Positions 19,815 through 30,470 are shown, counted from the first letter of the stretch. The stretch: 64,000 bases of DNA from Pseudoips prasinana (GCA_951640165.1 OX621257.1:15325201-15389200); one strand, 5' to 3'. Notes: generated by a model not told the origin, from the sequence alone. A program made the numbers and translations.

Positions 19815-20325
19815 TGTGATAGCCATCGTAGATGCTTTTACGAAATTTTGTCAATTAATGTGTGTCAAAGATTTAACATAACGATCTGCTTGCGAGGCAC
19901 TACGTAGCTTTGTTCACATATTTAGAACCCCGAAACGAATTATCTCTGATCAAGGTAACATCTTTTACTGGTCAAGACTTTCAGGATTTATGCCGAGGTT
20001 GAGCCATTGAGTTCCATGAGATTGCTAGTGGTGTTCGCCGAGCTAATGGTCAGGTGGAGCGAATGATGTCCACCTTGACAAATTGTAAAAATAAATCCTG
20101 GAAATCTGTCTTAGGCGAATTAAAACTCGTTTTGAATTGTACTGTAAGTGTATAGAGAAAACCCCATTACAGGGTAGCTAAAGTGTGTTCCAATGAGCGT
20201 TATATGGTGGAACCAGTATCTGGGGGACGGGCCCAATATGTGTGCCATGAACGACTACGTAAATATCCAGCTAGTTTACCTGAATTGTCAGAATGTCTTG
20301 ATCCTGTAGAACCCATAATTGAATA
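19815..20325 (+). pseudogene. gypsy integrase remnant 2 (core and C-terminus)
   Basis: One frame reads YVIAIVDAFTKFCQL, then PKRIISDQG, containing the first two catalytic aspartates of the integrase core. A shifted frame reads GVRRANGQVERMMST, with the E of the catalytic triad. KSWKSVLGELKL and a later stretch with RAQYVCHERLRKYP follow, ending near PVEPIIE and a stop. Several stops and frame changes inactivate it. It overlaps in content with remnant 1, so the element carries integrase sequence twice, probably from two related elements. Confidence 0.75.
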
Positions 20326-20524
20326 GTTTTATTTAATTATGGAACAAATTGTATTGATTAATTTGGTATCCTAATTTGGTGTAATTAGTAATTTGGATGG
20401 AATTACTGTATTGAATCATGATCATTGTTTGGGTTGAACGATAATTACATTGTTTTGTTGAACGTAAACCTGTGTTGATAAAAGACTTATGTTCATTGCT
20501 GATTGATAAAATGTTTTATTTAAA

Positions 20525-21040
20525 CTGAAAGCTACTACGCTTTATTGAAGGAGTGGATTGAAAGCCTTATCGCTTTGTTCTGATGTCCTGCTGAAAGCCA
20601 TCACGCTTTGCAGTAAGGTTGGGCTCATCTGTCGTGACCCAAGGTTGTTGCTGAAAGCTGCAACGTTTTGCAGCGTGTTTTAAGTGCGGCCTGTGAGCAA
20701 TGCTGAAAGCTGTAACGCTTTGCCGAGTAATTGAACTTTTGCTGAAAGCTTCAACGCTTTGCTGTGTGTTGCAGTTTATGCTGAAAGCTACAACGCTTTG
20801 CTGTGTGATGCAGTTTATGCTGAAAGCTTCAACGCTTTGCTGTGTGTTGCAGTTTATGCTGAAAGCTACAACGCTTTGCTATGCGTTGCATTTTATGCTG
20901 AAAGTTTTAACGCTTTGCATTGTGTGAGAGGTACGCCCTTTAACTAATGATGAAAGCTTTAACGCTTTGTGGTAAATGCTGAAAGCCTTTACGCTTTGCC
21001 TTGTGTAACATTGAAAGCCGCTTGTAACGCTTTGTGTCCT
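20525..21040 (+). repeat. Hairpin-repeat array B (13 units)
   Basis: TGAAAGC-NNNN-ACGCTTTG or a close variant occurs 13 times, starting at about 20525, 20558, 20591, 20651, 20703, 20742, 20780, 20820, 20860, 20899, 20951, 20979 and 21011. The central units are spaced 38-40 bp with shared filler GCTGTGTGTTGCAGTTTATG. Outer units are more diverged. The array sits between the integrase end and the 3' LTR, in the 3' untranslated part. Confidence 0.87.
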
Positions 21041-21120
21041 TGTTAAACTGAAGAGCTGTAATTCATGCTGATTATGTCAGCGAGTAACAACGCGAGAGCG
21101 CGTTGATTGTCGGATGGCCG

Positions 21121-21410
21121 TGTCGGAGAAATTAAATAAAAGGCCTGTTTACGTACTAGCAACGCCATCTATTAGCGTTTGGAAAACACTACTCACTGAG
21201 TCAGTAGTTCGAGTCGAGGTTGTCTATGAACTGTCGCATGTGACGTTTAACGTCTGTCAGTTGTCTAAGTGACATTAGTGTGTTAGCGACACGACACAGT
21301 TGGCATACAGAGCTCGACGGCGCCGGGTGTGCGCACTGATTCTTTTAACCACGTGCATGATGGCGGACACCGACGATGTTTCGGAGTTAAATCCGTCAGA
21401 ATCTGCGACA
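21121..21410 (+). repeat. 3' LTR of composite gypsy element
   Basis: 290 bp, matching the 5' LTR throughout by eye. The sequence just upstream (GATTGTCGGATGGCCG) is not a polypurine tract. Confidence 0.9.
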
Positions 21411-21667
21411 TATATATTAAAAATGAGAACCAGAGGTTTCCAGAATACGAGATAAACTCAGTTTGGAAGCCAGTGCGCAATTTGTTTAATTTGTTACTGT
21501 ACAACTTTATTTATTTATTTAAACCGCAGTAATTTATATTCGTTAATTAATTTATATTATATTGCATAAATTTCATATATACCTAGTATTAGTATTAATA
21601 TTGTATTGTATATTGTATTCATATGTTGTACTTGGTTTTTTAAGAAATAAATTAAGAGAAAAAAAAA

Positions 21668-21962
21668 TATAATAAAATCGTAGGAAAGTCAAAACTGTAC
21701 ACTGAATATTTTTTTTAAAGGATACTAGGGGCGTGATCTAAAATCGAATAAAATAGAATTTTTGTCTGTTTATCTGTTTGTCTGTATGTATGTCTGGGCT
21801 AAACTCAAAAAGTACTGCATGGATTTACTTCAAATTAGGCATGAATATTACTAAGAGGTCGGGTCAACATATAGGCTACATATTATCACGTTATCACCTA
21901 CGGGGGAGGAGCTGTGATAATTTATAAAGTTTAACGCGGGTAAAACCGGGGGGCACAGCTAG
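21668..21962 (+). mobile_element. Non-autonomous Helitron, 5' end lost
   Basis: It matches the Helitron at 5236 from TATAATAAAATCGTAG onward and ends GGCACAGCTAG before T. The initial TC is missing or merged with an A-rich stretch. Confidence 0.65.
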
Positions 21963-22109
21963 TTATTTATATAAGTAAATATTATATATAGTAACTGGTA
22001 TATAAGTATGTATTTACAAAAGAGAATAACTATATGTAGTATGTCAGTTATATGTTCCTAAGATATAATAAGCACTTATTAATTTTGATATATTTTACAG
22101 GTTTTTTTT

Positions 22110-22345
22110 TTTTATCTAGGGACACATAGATCATCCTAGCCCCAAACTAAGCAAAGCTTGTACTATGGGTACTAGGCGACGATATACATACTTATATAGA
22201 TATATAAATACATAGAAAACATCCATGACTCAGAAACAAATATTCGTGCTCATCACACAAATATTTGCACTTACCGGGACTCGAACCCAGGACCACCAGC
22301 TTCGTAGGCAGGAGCACTACCAACTAGGCTACGGTAACGGTCGTT
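22110..22345 (-). repeat. SINE (family B), antisense
   Basis: The head, on the minus strand, reads CCGTAGCCTAGTTGGTAGTG and GGTTCGAGTCCCGG. It is the same family as 39944-40205. Its 3' body shares GTACAAGCTTTGCTTAGTTT with family A SINEs, so the two families share a tail with different heads. Confidence 0.75.
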
Positions 22346-23245
22346 AGGTTTAATGTAGTTAATATATTTTTTGTGTATTTTGCACGTGGATGTGCACGCG
22401 CTGTTCATTCATAAGCAAAATACTTCATCTCTTTTATACCAAGCGCGTGTATCAGATAAATATCTTTTATTTTCTTTTAACCATAGTTATGTTTTTGAAG
22501 TTCAACGTTGTTTTTTATAAGTCTTTTGATAACTCGGACTAAAGGGACGTATTTTATTTAAATGGGACGGCTCTACCGACCTATGGAAATTATTTATCTT
22601 ATTGATATTTCAAAACAAAATTAACATTGTCCCTAAAAATAGTCAATCTGTTTTTCTCATTATCTAATCATTTGTTCACCGATCACGTGAGGCGGACACG
22701 ACCTGGTTCTGGTTTAAGATCTTTATTCCTCAAAGAATACAATTCACTTATATGAGAAACATATTTAACAAATTAAACAAAAGGTTCTTAAATACTAATC
22801 GGGCGGTTACTTAATTTAATTTACAATACACAAGTTATGTCTATAGAAGAATATTAAACAAAATGGGGTAGATAAAAAAAATATATATATATAATGATTC
22901 GCTTGTAGCTCAGTTGAACATTAATGGGCATTTATAGAGCTACTAGAAGCGGCAAGAGCGTACCACGCTCAAAGACGACGATTACAAAAACAATATAAGT
23001 ATATGTATATGCATAATTTTAAATTGATGTATTATTATTACTGGTTCAAGACTTTTAACCCCATGTTCTAATAATAATATAGCCTTGAAACAATTTAATT
23101 TATTGTGAAATTTATAAAATGACATACTCTATTTAAATACTTACTTTTTACCAAATAAAATCGCTCTTATGCGATAAGACAGCCAATTGTACATAAATTG
23201 AAACTATGTCAAGATCTTAATTTTTATTCTGATAAAGATAGGTAG
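22346..23245. other. Non-coding stretch
   Basis: AT-rich. Around 23155-23220 a short piece (TCGCTCTTATGCGATAAGACAG) resembles a LINE 3' tail. Otherwise nothing recognised. Confidence 0.4.
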
Positions 23246-23370
23246 GTACACTTTATTGCACAAAGTGTACAGCTATCTATCTATAGATATATAGATAGAT
23301 AGCATATCTATGGCCGTGTGTAAATAATGTCCCAGGATATCTATCCTGGGACATTATTTACACACGGCCA
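23246..23370. repeat. Three consecutive palindromes
   Basis: Three hairpin-forming sequences follow one another: 23246-23270 (9-bp stem GTACACTTT, 7-nt loop), 23272-23303 (14-bp stem GCTATCTATCTATA, 4-nt loop) and 23311-23370 (29-bp perfect stem starting TGGCCGTGTGTAAATAATG, 2-nt centre). The last overlaps the 3' end of the antisense SINE that follows. Confidence 0.88.
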
Positions 23371-23570
23371 TCTGATCATAAACTAAACAGAGCTTGTACT
23401 ATGGAAACTAGGTAACTGATACACTTTATACAGTACTTTTCTTATATAGATAATTACACCCAGACTCGGGACAAACAGAATCATGCTCACAAATATCTGT
23501 CCTGGGTGGGAACGAAACCCGAACCCATGACCTACTGCGTGAAAGGCAAGGATCTACCAACTACACCATA
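23345..23570 (-). repeat. SINE (family A), antisense
   Basis: Contains ACACCCAGACTCGGGACAAAC and CTGTCCTGGGTGGGAACG, the complement of the family A body and head. The head is degraded. Confidence 0.7.
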
Positions 23571-24229
23571 AAAACTTAATTTTAAAAACATATGTATAGC
23601 TGATTCATATTTATTTTAATCCTACGGTCATACATACACTCTCATTATCAAAGAAATTCGTAATGTAAAAAGATTATACAATCCGTGCCTCCAAGATGTA
23701 ATTTAAAAGCATTATTCTGTAATACCCAAGAATTTATGAAATATCATACTGTTGCGTAATAGAATTTTTTTATCGCGTATTCAGTCCCATTCGATTGACT
23801 TCTCGTCGGTTAAGAAGGGTAAAGGCTCAGTCACACTTTAGTAACGAAACGAAATATATTTTAAAAATTAAAAAGAAAAACCCAACATTTGTCAAAGAGC
23901 ATTGTCGAGCCCTTTAATTTAATGAAATGAAATAATTATATTTATTCAGCACTTGGGTATTAACATACACTTGTACTTATCAAGCTCACAATGCAGTACA
24001 TAAACATAGTAGAATACAGTATAAATTAAAAAAAAATTGTCCGTCCGTACGATCTGTCTTACTTATCACATATATATTTTTTGAATCCCTAAGTAAATAA
24101 AAGGTTACTAAGCTATTATTTTTAAATTTAGTACTACTATATTAAGATTAAAGAATTGAAGACAACGAGCAGTTAGCTAGCGCAGAAGGCTCTCCACCAG
24201 TAGCTTAATTTAAGCGGCTAATTCCTGAG
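23571..24229. other. Non-coding stretch
   Basis: No supported gene or repeat; AT-rich with several short A and T runs. Confidence 0.4.
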
Positions 24230-24650
24230 AGCACCCTTTGAATTTGACTACAACCAGTTACGACTGAGTTTTATTAGGAGAGAGAGCACCCTTATGGGAT
24301 TCGGGCCACAGCTCAGCGGGCCTACAATGGCCGTAAAAAGGCGAAATATAATATATTTGATATCCAATTTTATCATAGGGCAGTATACTACTAGCCCATC
24401 TCTTTCGTTTGATACCGATTTTGAGGGAGTTGTGTAAAAATATGTTATCCGTCATTTTGTGGTGGCGGCCATCTTGGACCGATTTTCATCAAACATAGCT
24501 AAGAACACTCACGACTGATTCACCTTTCAAATAACCATAACATAATCAAATCGATTCATCCGTTTGAGAGCTACGTTGCCACAGACAGATATACACGCAC
24601 ACACACACACACACAGTCATCGACGTCTAATACCTTTGTTTTTGCGTCTG
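24230..24650. repeat. Interspersed repeat with (CA)n
   Basis: Contains GCGGCCATCTTGGACCG, TCGATTCATCCGTTTGAGAGC and CCACAGACAGATATACACG, then a (CA)n run around 24595-24614. I recognise this wording as a common insect repeat tail, probably of a non-LTR element; family uncertain. Confidence 0.5.
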
Positions 24651-24924
24651 AGAATAAAAAGAAAAATTAAAATGAAATTCATATGTTAAATCGCCTAAAA
24701 GTCCTATAAACACTCAAAGACAAAGTTTTGCAGTGATAAACAGATTTCCATGAACCATAGATATCAGTAACTAGTATTTTTTTTATGCTTGTAAGGCAGT
24801 AAATATGCGTCCATAGCTTGTGACACCCAAAACATCAACTGCTCGTTGCCAAAACATTTGTTTCTTGTCAGCGCCCGCACTTAGGAAACTATCTCCTGTG
24901 TTGCGACGTACTTTAAAAACATAT

Positions 24925-25050
24925 AATTGACGGGTACAAAGTACATGCAGACTCAGAACTACTATTTATGTGTCACACAAATAGTTGTCCTGCGCGGGAA
25001 TCAAACGCGGGACACGAAGTGGCGAGGCGACTGCCTTAACCGCTGCGCCT
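24925..25050 (-). repeat. SINE (family C), antisense
   Basis: GCAGACTCAGAACTACTATTT, CACACAAATAGTTGTCC and GCGGGAATCAAACGCGG are the complement of the family C head and body. Confidence 0.65.
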
Positions 25051-25544
25051 CACGTTCAGTCCTTTAGTTCACACTTTAGAAACCTTTATTGTTTATTTAC
25101 GAAGTATCAGAGGAATACTTTCAGAATATTTTGTATTTCAGAGCATAAGTTATGGAAAAAAAAACAAATTCTTCAATATCAGTACATCATTCCAGTACCA
25201 CAGATGGACAGAATCACACCAACAGATTATCTCATATAATAGATACCACAGTCACAAAATTTTAACTTTAATATTCTAATAAATCTTAGTTTTTATTTTT
25301 TTTATACCAACACTTATTGTAATTTATATCATTTTACTCACGGCTACATCGTCGGTGCCCAATAACTTGCCGTAGTAGATAATAACATGAATTTTAAACC
25401 AAATTATGGCAAAATAATGTTTAAAGTATGACCTACTGACATGGTGTATGATTAAACAAAAATTGTACTAAAAGATTTAAAATATTCACATCATATCAGA
25501 CGAATAGCATTTCCAGCTGCACTAAAACTCCCTTTCTTTGGGTC
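25051..25544. other. Non-coding stretch
   Basis: No gene or repeat that I can support. Confidence 0.4.
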
Positions 25545-25870
25545 ACAGTTCCCATTCACATTGCTATCTAACGACAAATTTTATCACTATTTCAAGCCGT
25601 CCGTTAAGGCTCTGACATGGTTTATCCACTGTTGAATAATGGTTACAACTGGGACGGACAGATTAACGTCCTCTCCGAAGTACGGAGACGCTCTAAAATA
25701 CAGCCACTTTGGCGGTCACCCATCTATGACCTCGAGCCTAGTTGCTTAACCTCGTCAATCACTTATGGATCGCTGAAAGCATCTTCTTTTCTTTTTTTTA
25801 AGACAACTCCCGCACTAGGGAATCTAATCCATGTGTCGTGGTATCTGGCTATGAGTTGTATTAAAATAAA
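25545..25870. repeat. Interspersed repeat (family F), diverged
   Basis: A diverged copy of the repeat at 48040 and 49020, with GTACGGAGACGCTC, GGCGGTCACCCATCTATG and CGAGCCTAGTTGCTTAACC. Class unknown. Confidence 0.55.
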
Positions 25871-26299
25871 CTAGAAAACAAACACGTACGCTGCGCCAGT
25901 ATGGAAAGAGCTTTACTGTACTTTTGCCACTGCTCAGTCCAATGCGATTGATTTCTACTCAGTTACATACGATTTCAGCTTTAGATGAAAATAAAATTCC
26001 TTATCATTTCATTGTTTTCACATAAACATAGGATGTTTGTTCCGACCATGTCTGTTTTCCTTGAAAAACAAGGCAGGGTTTCGACAGATTTGTTTGCTTT
26101 TCCTTCGTTATTTTAACATGGTTGTAAAAATGAAAATTTCCATAATTTGATACTGTGGGAATCAGTCTGGACGACTGAATCCCTTTGTTAGTGATATTTC
26201 GCGTGAACGGTTTTTCACAGAAATTATACTTGTAGGGAATTAGGTTATAAAAGCCACCCATTTTGAAATTACTTGTAAAGAATTTTTATGTAACGTGTG
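25871..26299. other. Non-coding stretch
   Basis: No supported feature. Confidence 0.4.
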
Positions 26300-26440
26300 G
26301 GCAATCCGCCTCGCCATTTCGTGCCCCGGGATTCAATTCCCGCAAAGGATCACTATTTATATGACCCATAAGTAGAGTCTGAGTCGGAGTGTTCTTTGTG
26401 TCCGTCAATTATATGTTTGTAAAATACCCCGGTCAAAGTG
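26300..26440 (+). repeat. SINE (family C) fragment
   Basis: ATTCAATTCCCGC, ACTATTTATATGACCC and GTCCGTCAATTATATGTTTG match the family at 4205. Confidence 0.6.
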
Positions 26441-26445
26441 ATTAT

Positions 26446-26700
26446 TGAAGTTATACTTCTTTTGGCGCGATGGAGAAAAATGATGAGAGTGAATTTTTAC
26501 GATGCGCGCGCACACCGACACCTAAAAATTTAACAGCATGAAGTTAGTTCTAGGTGGTATGACAGTGAATTTTTACGATATATTTTTACGATGCGCGCGC
26601 AGATGCGCGCGCATCGTAAAAATAACAGCATGAAGTTAGTTCTAGGTGGTATGAAAATTGATAACTATGTTCAAGTTGTATATTAAGAAGTATAACTTCT
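26446..26700. mobile_element. MITE-like element with internal palindrome
   Basis: The ends are inverted repeats: GAAGTTATACTTCT at the left and AGAAGTATAACTTC at the right. Inside, a unit ending AACAGCATGAAGTTAGTTCT is present twice (repeat ends at about 26561 and 26655). The second unit carries a 42-bp palindrome (26582-26623: 20-bp perfect stem ATTTTTACGATGCGCGCGCA, 2-nt centre). No coding capacity. Superfamily unknown. Confidence 0.65.
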
Positions 26701-26824
26701 AACGCGTGTACATAAGTACACACAAGTTTTTTTATCCTAGTGACGGCATTTACTTAAAAAAAAGTTAAAATTAACGCTTATCAAAAATTTATATTTATAC
26801 ATATAAATAAACAAAATACATGAC

Positions 26825-26992
26825 CTAAGGTCTCCTACGCACTATGCGGCTAGCCGCAATGCGGCCAGCCGTGCAGCTGACCGTACTCAGATATTTGTAC
26901 GAGAGAATAGATTTTATTCGCACTGTGATGCGGCAGCCGGTCAGCAATATTGATTGCTGACGGCTAACCGCATAGTTCGTAGGAGGCCTTAG
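26825..26992. mobile_element. MITE-like element, 32-bp terminal inverted repeats
   Basis: The left end CTAAGGTCTCCTACG and right end CGTAGGAGGCCTTAG are inverted repeats extending to about 32 bp (through CTATGCGG and AGCCG) with a few mismatches. It is 168 bp long and non-coding. No clear target duplication, so the superfamily is open. Confidence 0.65.
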
Positions 26993-27049
26993 AAAGGTGT
27001 TATCAAAGATATTTGGAAATACTCGTATCACAAAAAAAACGATTTACTG

Positions 27050-27125
27050 TGACTCCTACTCCCGGGTACACGGGATGAGGTGGGGTGATGCTATTCTATG
27101 CCGTTAACCACACAGCAATGTTAAG
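27050..27125 (-). repeat. Family G repeat fragment, antisense
   Basis: CACGGGATGAGGTGGGGTGAT...CCACACAGCAATG is the complement of the start of the family at 28437. Confidence 0.55.
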
Positions 27126-28436
27126 TTCCTCACGTCAGTTTTAATAACAATTTTGTAATGTTATCAAAGCAAGCCTAACTAGATAAGAATACAAGAGAAA
27201 TATTTATATAGACATTGGGATAAAATACGGGAAAATGGAATAAGTACAGATTAGGTATCATTGGGATTATTTTATTCATTAAGGTCATTAAAACCTAAGT
27301 TAATACGAAGAAACAACTTAAATAAGCTGAAATTCTACCGTACAACACGGCACAAATACGCCCACAAAACCAAAATCGTATTGTGGTTCTTGTTATCTCA
27401 ACCGCATTTTAGGTGCCCGTACGAAAACGTATGATCAAAACACGCGGCACTCGGCAGCGTGTCCAGCCAAGTTTAAAATAACAGTTAAAACACATAGAGC
27501 ATAGACTATTTTCAGTTTATTAGCAACTCAAACTGGAAATGTATTCCCTCTTTATAGTATATTTTTTTTACATTATACCTAATATAATATTATTATTCAA
27601 TGTGGTGTTCAGACACGTGCGTAAAGTCAGAGTACAGTAAAGTTTGGTCAAGGTTTTGTTGATCTATTTTGCTATTGGTGACTATGTTTACCAAACATTT
27701 TAAAATATGCAATGCCTATGTCAATTACTCCAATATTCCAGTAGAACATTTTGGGCCATAGTTAGTTATATTACACCATTCTTTGGGGAGACTTTTGTCC
27801 AGCAGTGGACATAATTTGGCTGACATGGTGGTGGTTATATAATTAAAACTATTCTTGCCTGTGTACACATTTCCCTGGCAGATGGTGAACATTACCATCA
27901 TTTATAAAGCAATGATGTTAATTATAATGCGTATATAACATTATTTTACTATTAACGAGCCAGTACGGTACTTAATAAGTTGTTCTTTTATTTTGTTCGC
28001 TGGGGCCCGCAAAACTCTGAGATGATTCTAATCTGCCTGATAACTCCATACCATTCTATACTTACCCTGAAGGTAAAGAAAATAATGTCTAACAAGCGAT
28101 TTTGGAACGTATTATTTCTTTATAAAGGTTCATCCTTATTTGTGTTTTGTTATGTTAATTAAAACTCAACATTTTGGAGAACAAGCGTATTTTCTAAGCT
28201 AGTGGTCTTTTTTACGTTTAAATATCTCGTGGTTTTTTACAAAGAGAATATCAGAGTTTTGTATCAAATTTTATGTCAGGTCAGTCATATATTATTTTAT
28301 GTAATGTAGATATAATTTTACCAACTTAAGAGCATTCACCTGTCAAGACATGGTTGGGTCTTTGTTTTCTGTATTTTTGTGTGGTTAAATTCAATTAATC
28401 AAAAAAATTATAAATTAATGGAAGTATGAATAAAAA
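27126..28436. other. Non-coding stretch
   Basis: No supported gene. A LINE tail fragment (TTTTGTCCAGCAGTGGACA, about 27780-27830, plus) is the only item I recognise. Confidence 0.45.
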
Positions 28437-28700
28437 TGCTGTGTGGTTGACGGCATAAAATATCGATACCCCATTTCATCCCGTGGGGAGCGTAGAAGTC
28501 GCCCCGAGGGAATATCTACCAGAGAACGGGCAGCAGCGTCTCTCTGAATACTATGACCATCATACTGCGATCGCCAACCCGTCTGCCAAGCGTGGCGATT
28601 ATGGTGTATCCCTCCAAATAATGGACACATCCATTGTGGAAATCTTTTAAGAAGGCCTCTGTCCAGTAGTGGAAGTCATTCAGTTGACATGGTGATACAA
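28437..28700 (+). repeat. Interspersed repeat (family G)
   Basis: Near-complete copy: TGTGTGGTTGACGGC, CCATTTCATCCCGTGG, CATACTGCGATCGCCAACCC, CCTCTGTCCAGTAGTGGAAG. Same family as 5605 and 58097. Confidence 0.65.
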
Positions 28701-29212
28701 AAAATAGGGTTTGAAAAACTGGAAATGTGCTTTTTGAGGACAGAAGTGAAAACTTCTTACTTCTTGTCAACGTAAATTTAGACTAGAGCTGAGGTATTCA
28801 TACAAAAAATTGTTTCAAATATGAATTTTCTAGACTATTTATGTTAATCTATATGATAAAGCCATAATACCCAAAAGGATGTGTAAACAGAATCCCAATT
28901 GAATTCCATTTGGTAAAGCTAGCTCGCGACTCGCGGTTAAATAACGGTAACGGGCCCCTATATGCCCAAATGTGGACATTTAAATGCATTGAATAGCTAG
29001 TGAAATGCTATTTTACGGTAAAAAGTGTTAACTGAGGTTAGTGATGCTCATTTGGTGCCATCGGCCATGACAAGTGGCAGAAAGGTGAAAATAAGACCTA
29101 AAAAGAAATGTTCCACTTGGCACTTGATTTTCGGCTCCGCAAAAAAGTAGGTGTCTTCTAGTTAGGTATATATTTTAGTATTTTTATATTATATGTAAGA
29201 GAGGTAGGGCAT
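28701..29212. other. Non-coding stretch
   Basis: No supported feature. Confidence 0.4.
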
Positions 29213-29480
29213 AGCGTTTATTCGCTCAAAGAGCTGCCCGACTGGGGAAGTACCTCCACCTTACAGAAGACATTCCTTAATAATAACATTAATAATTTTA
29301 ATTTTGTGTTTCCGAGTGTGAGTAAGGTCGCCAGAGCTCATTGGGGTAGGGGGAAAGGTTGCTGACTGTTAAAGGCCGGCAACGCACCCGCGACACCTCT
29401 AGTGTTGCGAGTGTCTATGGGCGACGGTGATCACTTACCATCAGGTGACCCACTTGCTCGTTTGTCGCCCTCTGATATAA
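29213..29480 (+). repeat. LINE-type 3' end (family I)
   Basis: GCCGGCAACGCACCCGCGAC, GTGTTGCGAGTGTCTATGGG and TCACTTACCATCAGGTGACC are wording common at the 3' end of a lepidopteran non-LTR family, followed by an A-rich end. A second copy lies at about 57830-57968. Confidence 0.6.
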
Positions 29481-29489
29481 AAAAATAAT

Positions 29490-29800
29490 AATAAGAAGGC
29501 AAAGGAGCGAGCTTTTCATCTGATGGTAAGTATCTAATCACCGTCGCCGCCACCACCACACACCAGACGGGATGCGAATACGTAACCTGCCTTTGTGAAA
29601 GAAATAAGCTCGCTTCTTGAAGGTACCATGAATGTGGAACATAGAGAGGCCACCACTCTCCGCAGGCAAGAGGATCAAACAAGAGATAGAGATAGAGACA
29701 AGAGGATGATTCAAGCTGCGCGACGTTGACCCCAGCCCAGAGGTGGCAGCGGTATTCCATATGTGGCCGTATCGCCTTATATAATTGGCAGGTAATGAAT
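29490..29800 (-). repeat. Non-LTR element fragment, antisense
   Basis: CTCGCTTCTTGAAGGTACC, CTCCGCAGGCAAGAGG and GACCCCAGCCCAGAGGTGGC resemble an antisense LINE segment. No intact domain is visible, and it is included for its repeat-like wording only. Confidence 0.35.
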
Positions 29801-30197
29801 TCTTATTATTATATAAAAAGAATACACTGCTAACCGCCTCTTCTTGCTCACTCTTTTCGTCCATCCAACAACGGTTCTCTGAAAAAGATCGCTTTATACA
29901 ATAAGACCACCTATTTTAAATTGTAAAAAATATTTTTAGTATCTATTTAAAATATAATATTGTTACGAAAATGGTTTTACTTGTTTAGGTGCAAAAAAAG
30001 TGAACTATATCTTTTTTATATGACGTTTCTAGGACGACGTCATAGGAGGCCTTTCACACCTTCGCAGGACAATAAAAGGGATTGTGGGCTCAAGCCATCT
30101 AGTAAATAAGACTACAAGCTAAGTAACCCTCCCATGCGGGTCAATCTTTGGGGTTCGAAACTCGACGCTGTCCTTGTGGAGATGCCTGTGAGTCCTA

Positions 30198-30470
30198 TTA
30201 CGCGACCGAGGCTGCAAGCAATACGAATATGAACTCAGAGTCATGTAGCGCAATAGAAATTGCGTCCCGTTTGCGATCGTACTCACTGACAGGGTGCACG
30301 ATATATCGGATTGTATAAAGTGATCGTAGAGAGTTTCTTATAACCTTGACTCGTTCTAGGAAAGTAGTGACAGCGTCGTTCGGATCCATCAATCCATCAA
30401 TAATTCTTCCTTTGTGTCGTCTCAATCCACCCGTCTGGGAAACGGAGGCGACTCTATGTATCTATAATTC
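30198..30470 (-). other. Unrecognised short frame with coding-like look
   Basis: The minus strand is open upstream of MRRHKGRIIDGLMD and reads RKRDAISIALHDSEF before a stop. I do not recognise the protein. The residue mix is protein-like, unlike most chance frames here, but no start, promoter or splice signal is convincing. It may be a fragment of a mobile element or of an exon. Confidence 0.25.

Larger units (their letters stand above)
16687..21410 (+). mobile_element. Composite Ty3/gypsy LTR element
   Basis: Two 290-bp direct repeats beginning TGTCGG and ending GCGACA bound the element. TATATA flanks both sides (16681-16686 and 21411-21416), a fitting 4-6 bp target duplication. The interior holds a gag-like frame, a protease remnant, two separate integrase remnants and two hairpin-repeat arrays. 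I see no reverse transcriptase. LINE pieces and a SINE fragment are inserted inside. The LTRs look identical although the interior is decayed, so the element either moved recently with help from a relative or its LTRs were homogenised by gene conversion. I see no clear polypurine tract before the 3' LTR. Confidence 0.85.

Noticed and set aside
20700..20947. Plus-strand open frames with repeated MLKASTLCCVL-type protein
   Set aside because: By-product of hairpin-repeat array B.
19485..21040. CRISPR-like array
   Set aside because: Repeats with regular spacing, but the spacers are repeats themselves, the genome is eukaryotic and the locus is inside an LTR element.
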